Below, in pieces: positions 56,004-64,000 of a stretch of DNA of 64,000 bases; the stretch's first letter is position 1; the number at the start of each line of letters is the position of its first letter. The stretch comes from Ipomoea triloba (taxonomy: Eukaryota > Streptophyta > Magnoliopsida > Solanales > Convolvulaceae), in the NCBI RefSeq assembly GCF_003576645.1, contig NC_044927.1, positions 19,931,018 through 19,995,017 on the forward strand. The letters run 5' to 3'. The translations under genes and the position numbers were made by a program. The notes below the pieces were generated by a model, which saw only the letters and a list, made by a program, of their open reading frames with translations, did not search any database and was not told where the DNA came from.

Positions 56004-56900
56004 TAAATAGTAGTAGTAATTCAAATTATTTGTATTAAACAATAAAAAAAAACTAATAAAAAGATAGCAATTTGTCATCAGTGACGTGCACAAAACTGAA
56101 GTTTTAGTAATTCAGATTATATGTATTAAAAAAAAAAAAAAACTAATTTGGGTTGTAGAGTAGATAGCAATTTGTCATCAGTGTCGTGCACAAAACTGAA
56201 GTTTTAGTGAAAAGGCATTCTATTTTAGATTTATACGGTAGATTCATAATGCATGTAGTTTTCATGTTAATCCCATCATTTCTTTCAATCATGCATCATG
56301 CTTTTATGTTTTGTTAGAGGGGTGGGGGGATGGGGTTGGAATCTCTTTGTCTCTTTTGTTTGTTATATACATTTATATATAGTTTATACATACTATTCAT
56401 TAATGGAATTAAGTTTTATTTGTCAACTCTATTTTAATTAACATAATATTTATGAATCTTAGTTTTATTTTATATATTCGATAGAACTTTTAATCTATTT
56501 TAAATATATACATTTTATTCATTAATATTAAATTAAATATTACAACAAGGGGTTTCGCCAACAATGCCGTGTTAAGTCCCTTGCCATCTGTAGTCCCAAG
56601 CCCCCTTTGCCTCGGGGTGAGCACACCACCTCCTATGGGATCGCATGAACTCTCCTATTGTCCTACCTATCACCCCCCAACAAGAAGTTCTTAGTATAGT
56701 GCATAAGTATATATATGTATTTATAAGCAGATTTGAAAATAAGTGAATATATAACATGTGTATGTGTATGTGTATGTGTTTTGTGTTCTGTGTTCCACTT
56801 TTTTGTGTTATAAAATTATATACCTTAAGAGTATCGATCAATTCTATACCTAAAACAAGTTAGTAGCGGTGTAAAATAAGTAAATGTATAACGTGTATGT
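56004..56900. repeat. Intergenic with short direct repeats
   Basis: A block of about 55 bp (TAGATAGCAATTTGTCATCA or close variant ... CACAAAACTGAAGTTTTAGT) occurs twice (about 56061-56115 and 56160-56208). A TGTGTATG run lies at 56757-56780. A short GC-rich stretch 56560-56690 has no recognised gene. Confidence 0.55.
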
Positions 56901-56924
56901 ATAAATGTAAAATAAAAATTTTCA

Positions 56925-57114
56925 CTGAAATGGTCTCTTGACTATAGCAAAATTACTAATTTGGTCTTGATTTAACGAATGTTTAACGGCAAAATAAATG
57001 GATGACCAAATTAGTTAAAATTTTTAAAGTTGATGGACTTAATTGGACACGAAATATTGTCGAAGACCAAATTCGTGATTTCGCAATAATCGGGAGACCA
57101 TTTCGGTAATAAAC
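56925..57114. mobile_element. MITE with GAAATGGTCTC ends, ~190 bp
   Basis: CTGAAATGGTCTCTTGACTAT and ATAATCGGGAGACCATTTCGG are inverted, as are ACCAAATTAGT/ACTAATTTGGTC inside. ATAAAAAT flanks both sides as a possible duplication. Confidence 0.65.
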
Positions 57115-57120
57115 TCGTAT

Positions 57121-57680
57121 AAAAATAAGGAACGAGAAACTAAAAGAGTTCGTTAAATTTTAAAGATCAAAACGACGTCGTTTTGATCCAGGATCTATAA
57201 TGCTATTTGAACCTGATTCACAATATAAGTTGACAGATTCTATCCAACAGAGTTGTAATATGATGTTAAAGTTTCTAATTTATTATGCAAAATAGAATGA
57301 GCTCAAATAAACACGCTTTCTTACTTTAGAAATGTATGACATGATGAGATTGTCCATTTGTCCATATGACGAGGATGATGCTGATGTGGCTAAGTATATC
57401 TTGCAAGCATTGGTGCTCTCCTGGAGCTGAATTGGAGCGACCACAACCTTCCTCCTCGTGGTTGGTTGGGGGATCTTATCGTTGAGGACATGATGGGAAT
57501 TTCGATGTCCCGTCGAGTGGCTGTTACCGAGTAAGTTTTATCAGTTCGGGGTTTCTCCCCTCCCTTTTGATAAAAAAATAATAATAGTGATAAAAGACTT
57601 ATTATTGTTATCATGTAAAAAGAAATAATAATAATAATGAACAATTTTTTAGAAAAAGAAAAATCATTTTTAACCACTTA
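57121..57680. other. Intergenic; transposon-end-like words at 57165-57200
   Basis: AAAACGACGTCGTTTTGATCC is a palindromic word seen in several elements here (19310, 48940). The minus-strand 95-codon frame at 57390-57677 is not recognised. Confidence 0.35.
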
Positions 57681-57681
57681 A

Positions 57682-57775
57682 TTTTTTTTTTTGAAATACT
57701 AAGCCCCCACCACCGAGGGTTCAAATCTATGATCACCCATTTGGAAGGATAACCAGAATGTCATCACACTACATA
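57682..57775 (-). mobile_element. SINE fragment, reverse
   Basis: Poly(T)-GAAATACTAAGCCCCC and GAGGGTTCAAATCTATGATC (reverse B-box region). Confidence 0.5.
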
Positions 57776-57942
57776 ATAATTGTCACTTTAATATTTTTTA
57801 AAGTATTAGAATAAAATGAAAATTTTCGTTATCCACGACACTGATAATTATACCTATCTTAGACCAAGCTACATGTATTAACAATTCAATGAGCGTCTAA
57901 GACATCCATATTTTTTCTTTAATTTTTCTAATTTAATTTTAA

Positions 57943-57944
<2 letters not shown>

Positions 57945-57993
<49 letters not shown>

Positions 57994-58253
57994 ATAATAT
58001 ATATTTAAAAAATATGTGGGGGTTTGTTGGCCACAAAACAATATTTCATTTCAAAAGATTATTAAATAGGTTGGGTTAAATAAATAAATATATATATATA
58101 TATATATATATTACTTAGCCCGCGGGTCATTTTTGGCCCGCCCCATTAGGCCCGCATTTTCGCGGGCCTATTTTTTCATGACCATAACCCACCCCACCGC
58201 GGGGTGGGTGCGGGCCAGCCCGCGGACTTTGGCCCACTTTGACAGCTCTACTC

Positions 58254-58299
<46 letters not shown>
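57945..58299. mobile_element. TA microsatellites and a GC-rich hAT-type end
   Basis: (TA)n at 57950-57995, 58088-58112 and 58255-58300 surround a GC-rich block AGCCCGCGGGTCATTTTTGG ... GGCCCACTTTGACAGCTCTA. The CCCGCGGG words and the AGAGCTGTCAAA end (reverse) are usual for small hAT-type elements. Confidence 0.45.
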
Positions 58300-58303
<4 letters not shown>

Positions 58304-60960
58304 TGTGAAGAAAACCTATATTTTTTGAGGACCCAACTGGACGGTTGATCCTTTCGGTAAAAATGATGAGATGATACCCGATTGGAAAGATGTTCCTTTC
58401 GGAGTTTATGTTATGTCGTTATGATGAGAAAAGTGACTTGATCGAGCAAACATCGGGTCGCTTTAGGGTTTTGAGCTATTACTCGCTGGGCTTGGAATTC
58501 TTGTTAGGGGGTGTGCACACTTAAGGTAGCGATCCTGATTACAAAGTATGTGATTGATTATGATAGGGAATCGTTTTTCGGGATTGGGACCCCTCCGGAG
58601 CATTCACCCTTGTGTGATTTCTCTAGTGATTCACATGTGGTGAAGACCTAACATCCCCCTTTTTATGAGATATGATGAGATTGATGAAACAAATGAGTTC
58701 CCTCCAGTATTATGACAATTACTATTATTTTCTCGAGGGTGAGAGTATTAATAATACATGATGTTTTGAAAAGCTATCTTGCAATGATCTATTTATACTT
58801 ATATTATAATAAAGAAATGATTATATCCTTTACCTCTTGAGCTATCGTATGTCATTTTTATAAAGAAAGAACATTGTTTACTATTTATGAACATCCTCTA
58901 GTATATTACTCTCATTTGCTCATTCTCTTGAATTGAAGTTGTAGAACTTGTGCATAATTGATTGGGTGGTCATCTTATAAGCATGTAAATGGTTAATGTC
59001 TTCATAAATGTTCTGTAATGTTCCCGCATATGTTCGAGTATATTGGTGATCTACCTTTTGCATGTATCTTAATATGATTTGTTACTCTTTGTAAGTCTTG
59101 CGTGATGTATTTTACTTTGAAATGTCAAAACTATCTATTTTCCCTGAAATCTATATTCTATAATTGATTGAATTACTCCTCCATGATCTTATCTGATATT
59201 CATTACTTAATGCTCTATGTGATTGCCTTCAAAATCTATATATGTATAAATCAATTTTACATGGTTGAGTGGTTTATGCTTAGCATTTATGCTAACGGGT
59301 TTATTTTCTACTTGTTTTATTAACCCCTTTCAGGTTTGGATCTTTGAATGATGAGCACGATTGCCAGGAGCTAGATTAGTTTAGTTTCCTTTTGTATTTA
59401 GCTCCTAGGTTGTTGATCAATTTTCCTAGTTTGACTGTTTATGATGTAGACTTTTATTATGATGCTTCCGCTGTTTGTTAGTGCTTGGACACTGGGGTCT
59501 AAGAACCCCTTTGATTTAGACTACTTTTGGACTGGTTTAGACTTTAGCTTAGCCGGGTAGTCAGACTTGTATGTTTGACTACAGCGGTAGCACTCCCGAT
59601 GTGCTAGTTGATAGACTCTGATGTTTCGAAATCTAATGCTTAATCCTTATGCTTATGATTTACAATTTGCATTATTCTAGGCTCGAATATGTTAAAATCG
59701 GGGTGTTACACCAACTCTCCAACTTGAGCCCAATTCCACAAAGACTCTCCCTTGGCATATGCCTCTCCAACCCCAAAATGCATGTCTGGGTATCAGTGCC
59801 ATCAGGAAGTCCCCGATCTTATACTTGTTTCCCATGAATTATACCCAAAGTTTATTGGGTTCTGTCTTCATTTGACAGGTCAACTTGGTCAAGAGAGCCG
59901 AGAGGTAAGTTAAAATCCCTAACCTTTCGGATGCTCAACCCACCAAGAGTCGGGAGTTTAGACCTCTGGTTCACAAGATGAACATTCCTCTTCTTGTCAC
60001 TATCTGCACAGAGAAAATCCCAACTGATCTTGTCAATTTCATTGCATGTCCCTAAAGGAAGGGCAAGAGCTTTTATATATATATATATATATGGACACCA
60101 TGGATAACATAGATTGAAGAGTCACTCTACAACTTGCAAGGCTAATACAATTCGCTTTTCGGTTTGCCAACTTCTTCTTCATGTTGTGGAGAATGTAGGA
60201 GATGTTCTCCTTAGAAACTCTTTTCTGGAGAATGGGAATCCCGAGATACTTCCCCAACAACTTAGTGATCCTTTGATCCCAATTCTCTCTTGACCTTGTA
60301 AGGAAAATGAAAAATTTATTCAAATTAATTACCAAACCTAACATGTCCAAAAAAAAATAAAATTTTACACACTCCATGGTTGTCAAAATCTAGGCCTCAA
60401 TTGCTTCACCAAATAACATGAAATCTTCCGCAAAGAAGAGGTGGGAATTGAAATCCCCGTACACCCATGAAATAGGTTTCTAGTGGGCACTGTCCACTTT
60501 CTCCTGAATAAGCCATGAGAGTCTTTCCATAGCAAGAATAAACAAGTAGAGTGCGAGAGGATCTCCATGTCTCAAACCCCGCTCAAGCCTGAAAGCCGAC
60601 AACCTCCTTGGGAGAAAGTGATTTTGAAAAGGATCAATCAACTGTTGCATCAAGGGTCTCATCTTGTTGACAATAACTTTAGAAATAATCTTGAAAATCA
60701 TGTTAAGAAGCGACCTAAAGTTCCCAACCGTGTCTAGGTGGTCATTTTTTGGTATAAACCCTGTTAATCGGCACCGTGCTAGCTGAGATAGCCGTGTGGG
60801 CCATCTCATGATATTCCTCCCAACTATATCCCAGAGGTCTTGATAGAAGGCTGCCCGGATGCCATTGGGTCTTGGGCTACCCAAGTGTTTCATCCCCATC
60901 ACCGCTTTCCTAACTTCCTCCCAAGTAGTTCCATCTAATCAGATCCTGAAGTTCTCAGTG
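58300..60960 (-). mobile_element. LINE remnant split by solo LTR
   Basis: Minus-strand reverse-transcriptase pieces from about 60955 down: TTWEEVRKAVMGMKHLGSPR PNGIRAAFYQDLWDIVG, NFRSLLNMIFKIISKVIVNK, then a deletion of the middle region, GLRHGDPLALYLFILAMERL, FAEDFMLFGEAIE, KYLGIPILQKRVSKENI, and further scraps down to LESWVLKKYRFSSH. Stops and shifts throughout. The catalytic box reads FAED. It belongs to the same broad type as the LINE at 11416 but is a different sequence. The solo LTR at 58338-59710 divides it. Confidence 0.85.
58338..59710 (-). mobile_element. Solo LTR (Gypsy-type), 1,373 bp
   Basis: Flanked by CCAAC (58333-58337, 59711-59715). On the minus strand it begins TGTAACACCCCGATTTTAAC, a typical Gypsy LTR start, and ends ...AACCGTCCA. 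Removing it with one copy of the duplication rejoins the LINE frame ...LESWVLKKYRF. No internal retrotransposon genes. Confidence 0.85.
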
Positions 60961-61919
60961 TTTCAATTTCCGCCCATTAAAATGTTTGGTCAACTCAAAC
61001 ATGTTGTAAAAGTAGAATGTATGATTGTTTTCCTTTACTATAACTAAACTTGAGGAGGGTTTTATTCTTGTTTTCTTGTCTTTTCTTTTGGGACAAGGTA
61101 AATACGTAGTTTATTTTTGTGCACTCGTACGCAAGTATGTATGCATTTTTTGTTGTTGAAATTTGAATAAAGCAAGATTATATGATTGGATTACTTGAAT
61201 TTATGCTTTACGGAAGTGATTTTTTTTTTCTTTTTTACGTGGTAAAGTTTGATTATTTATTTTGAATATTCAGTGTGGAAACATTCCATTTCTCTTTCAA
61301 GTTTTTTGTTTTTAATAACAAAAACAATTGTGTCAAAATTTTCAATTTCAACATTGACAATTTGACGTTTTTAATTAACCAATGGAAACACATAACTAGT
61401 CGTAAATTGATTGGCCTACACACAACTTAATGAAAAAAATTACAAAACATTGAGGTAAATTGTTTATGAACTAAATTTTAATTTGTTTGATCAATTTTAA
61501 CAATTTAACTTGATCAAAGCAACTAATTAACACAACCATCTATCCGATATTTGATGATTGCCAAACACCCTCGTAACAATAAAATACAACTTGTTAAACT
61601 ATACAAGTAAATAATGAAAAGATAAGCACGGTAAAATCATAGGAAGTTGTTTGGTTTAGGTTATACTCTCCTGTCCATTTTACCTGTCATATTTACTATT
61701 TATTGGTAAGTTAACTCTTTTTTTTTTCTAATAATTTTTTAGTATTTTTAAATTTTTTTATTTAATAGTCATTTTAATGTAATTTTTAAATATATAAATT
61801 TTATATATTACTCCGTAATACTATACTTAATATTATAAAAATTGAATTAAAAATAATTTCAATCAAGTGTAGTTAACCGAGCCAGACAAATAAAATGGGA
61901 CAGGAGGAGTATTACTTAT
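60961..61919. other. Intergenic AT-rich DNA
   Basis: No gene recognised. A CATTTTACCTGTCATATTTA and CAAATAAAATGGGACAGGAG GAG pair (61675, 61888) suggests a small inverted-repeat element of about 250 bp. Confidence 0.4.
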
Positions 61920-62070
61920 GAGTAAGTCTTGTGTGAGACCATCTCATATGAAAAGTGTAATACTTTTTAAATAAAATTTAATATTTTTCTGTGCACTCAT
62001 AAAACGTATTACTTTTAATTAAAAAATATTACACATCCCATGATAAAACTGCCCAACACAAGACTTATTC
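61920..62070. mobile_element. Mutator-like MITE, GTGTGAGAC family, 151 bp
   Basis: 9-bp duplication ATTACTTAT at 61911-61919 and 62071-62079. Ends GAGTAAGTCTTGTGTGAGAC and CAACACAAGACTTATTC. Confidence 0.88.
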
Positions 62071-62080
62071 ATTACTTATA

Positions 62081-62510
62081 GGAAAAAAGGTCAAATAAGC
62101 TCCTAAGCATTACTTGAAAAGTCAATTAGACCCATAAACTTTCAAAATGTGCAATTAAACTCATAAACATGTTATTTTGGAGCATTGACGCCCAAAACCA
62201 GTTGGTGCCCTCTAATTGTACGTCACTAGGGTTTCTGTGACCCTCCAGCCAACTCCAACGACACTTTAACAACGCCAGCGAAGCTCCAACTAATTGGCGA
62301 TCACCAATCGATTGTATTTGTCCTTGAAGTCTCGTCGAAAATTTATCGAAGGCTTGTTGACAGGTTGTTGGAACCCTAGTGATCTATCATTTTTTGAGTT
62401 TTAATGTTCCAAAATAACATGTTTATGATTTTTAATTGTAATTTTTGAAAGTTTAAGGGCTAATTGAATTTTCGAGAAAAATTTAAAGGCTTATTTGACT
62501 ATTTTTTCTT
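62081..62510. mobile_element. Long-TIR element with GC-balanced core
   Basis: Arms of about 105 bp: GGTCAAATAAGCTCCTAAGC ... CATAAACATGTTATTTTGGA GCATT against the right side AATGTTCCAAAATAACATGT TTATG ... GGCTTATTTGACTA. The core (62215-62390) has CTAGGGTTTCTGTGACCCTC CAGCC and GGAACCCTAGTG, a less AT-rich segment that could be captured. Confidence 0.78.
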
Positions 62511-62974
62511 ATTTTTATGTAAGCAAGTATTTAAAGTAGTATTATATATATTCATTTAGTTGTCTCAAAAATGAGAGATCCAAAGAATATTCTATATTTC
62601 TTTTTGGTGGTGGTGTTGTTGTTGTATATATATTCTTATAAATTTGGTTTCCTAAAAGTTGGAAGTATGCAAGTTAAAAAAGTGAAAAGGTGGACCAATG
62701 AGGCAATCACACCCTTATATTTATACATAATAAGTTATTGTTTGCATAATTGCATATACATTGCTTGTAAAATATGCAAATTGTGAAAAACACATGTATT
62801 AAAATAATGGTAAAAAACCAGCTAAGAGAGATATGGCCCGTACTTATTTAGTTTCAGCCTTATTTATTGCTCTGCTCCCCCCAGTCCAGTCCTGGCTACA
62901 AAGGAAAGGCGCTGCCACTCTCACAAACTTGTGGAGTTTTCTCTCTCTCTTTCTTGGATTTGGGAGAGAGAGAG
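62511..62974 (+). promoter_or_regulatory. Upstream region and leader of MYB gene
   Basis: A pyrimidine-rich leader (TTTTCTCTCTCTCTTTCTTGG) precedes the ATG. No firm TATA box is visible; TTATTTATTGC at about 62860 is a weak candidate. No other gene here. Confidence 0.4.
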
Positions 62975-64000
62975 ATGGGAAGAGCTCCTTGCTGTTCTAA
63001 AGAAGGGTTGAAGAAAGGCCCTTGGTCTACCAAAGAAGATTTACTCCTCACCAATTTCATTCAGCAACATGGCGAAGGCCAGTGGAGATCTTTGCCCAAA
63101 AAAGCTGGTTAGTATTTTTTTGTTTTTTTAAGTGATTGATGAAATGAAACTCGGTTTACACTCTCACATGGAAAGATGTGGGTTTAAGTCTCAGTGGGGC
63201 GACTGTTAACTCTTTGTGTTTCAGTGGGTTGAGTCTATATTGTAACAGAGTTAATAATAGTAAAAAATATTGATGAAATGGATCTGTGTGGTTGTTGGAA
63301 ACTAACAGGTTTGCTGAGATGTGGGAAGAGTTGCAGGCTGAGATGGATGAATTATTTAAGGCCTGGGATTAAGAGAGGGAATTTTAGCCCAGAAGAGGAG
63401 GATCTTATCGTGCGCCTCCATTCTCTTCTGGGGAACAGATGGTCCCTTATTGCAGGAAGACTACCTGGTCGAACGGACAATGAGATCAAAAACTACTGGA
63501 ACACTCATCTCCTCAAGAAGCTCAAGAGCTCCGGGATCGAGCCCAGACCCCCCAGAAAAATCGTCACCTCCAAGAAAAAAGCGACGATTCCGAAAATCGT
63601 CACTTCCAAGAAACCCGCCAACAACAGCAGGAACAAAAAGCTGCAGAGGAAAGAAATCAGCGACCATAATCAGCGCTACAAAGTCTACGCTCCCAAAGCG
63701 ATTCGCCTCTCCTCGCGGAACAACAGCGTCGAGGATATCGCCGGGAGCGTTTCGTCGAGTTCTGGGGAAGTGGAGAACAAAGGTATTATTGATGGGTCGT
63801 CGTCTTTTATTCCCTGGAATTTGTACGAGCTTCGAGACGACTTCTGCGCCGAAGTTCTCACCGCCGCCGGTGATGATCTGTCGCCGCAATGTGCTCTCCC
63901 CGTGGGGAGCGACGATTGCCTGCTGGATAAGGTGTACGATGAGTATCTCCAGCTTCTCTCCGAGAATTGTTTTCTTGAAGACGATCCATTCGGTGCCAAT
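62975..64000 (+). CDS. R2R3-MYB transcription factor, 3' truncated by window
   Basis: Exon 1 62975-63107, intron 63108-63308 (GT-AG, phase 1, the usual first MYB intron), exon 2 63309 to the window edge; 275 codons visible and still open. R2 has Trp17, Trp37 and Trp57; R3 has Phe70, Trp89 and Trp108, the standard hydrophobic set, so DNA binding is expected. The bHLH-contact signature DLx2Rx3Lx6Lx3R is intact at residues 76-95, indicating a partner in MYB-bHLH-WD40 complexes. The start [17 protein letters not shown] and [10 protein letters not shown] resemble the TT2/subgroup-5 regulators of flavonoid and proanthocyanidin genes more than the MYB4-type repressors, but subgroup 7 is also close. 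The tail is Lys/Ser-rich then acidic ([14 protein letters not shown]), suitable for activation. It has no second intron in R3. Nuclear protein; target genes unknown. Function is family inference. Confidence 0.92.
63147..63268 (+). mobile_element. SINE in MYB intron 1
   Basis: Exact 12-bp duplication ATTGATGAAATG at 63135-63146 and 63269-63280. B box GGGTTTAAGTCTC and the family tail ATTGTAACAGAGTTAATAAT followed by a short A-rich end. The A box is lost. The insertion is more than half of the 201-bp intron and leaves the splice sites intact. Confidence 0.88.

Overview
The window is a repeat-dominated, AT-rich stretch of a eudicot plant nuclear genome. The evidence is spliced genes with GT-AG introns, plant-type LINEs with an RNase H tail, tRNA-derived SINEs, Helitrons with CTAG ends, abundant MITEs and solo LTRs. 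I cannot name the species. Only two real protein-coding genes are visible in 64 kb: a complete seven-exon WD40-repeat gene (7834-10670, + strand) and the first 275 codons of an R2R3-MYB gene that runs off the right edge (62975-64000, + strand). They are about 52 kb apart and nothing in the sequence links their functions.

Layout. 1-7200: a minus-strand Helitron (536-2509) whose 5' end is tandemly amplified, a SINE, small MITEs and two minisatellite-bearing elements lodged in TA microsatellites. 7480-10670: the WD40 gene with a probable 5'-UTR intron. 11401-17161: one 5'-truncated LINE bounded by a 15-bp target duplication and carrying three later insertions: an hAT-like element with an 8-bp duplication, a 1.3-kb element, and a 954-bp solo LTR with a 5-bp duplication. 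17162-32440: a Copia-type LTR remnant, many MITEs with 9-bp duplications, SINEs, microsatellites and anonymous AT-rich DNA. 32700-39064 and 48189-48639: exact local duplications separated by N, best read as assembly or gap-filling artefacts. 41726-57115: Harbinger-like and Mutator-like MITEs, Helitron ends, a solo-LTR-like block and LINE scraps. 58300-60960: a minus-strand LINE remnant split by a 1,373-bp solo LTR. 60960-62860: MITEs, then the MYB gene with a SINE in its first intron.

The clearest biology is the transposon record. At least ten small elements with terminal inverted repeats are delimited here by exact 9-bp target-site duplications, which points to Mutator-like mobilisation. Several nested insertions can be removed on paper to restore a LINE reading frame. 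I found no convincing new protein-based system. The most unusual items are the repeated Helitron 5' terminus, the minisatellite-filled elements in TA microsatellites, an array of different-length palindromes on a CGACGCGTCG core, and the N-linked exact duplications, which should be resolved before any of that sequence is interpreted. Functions are inferred from sequence alone; no database was searched.
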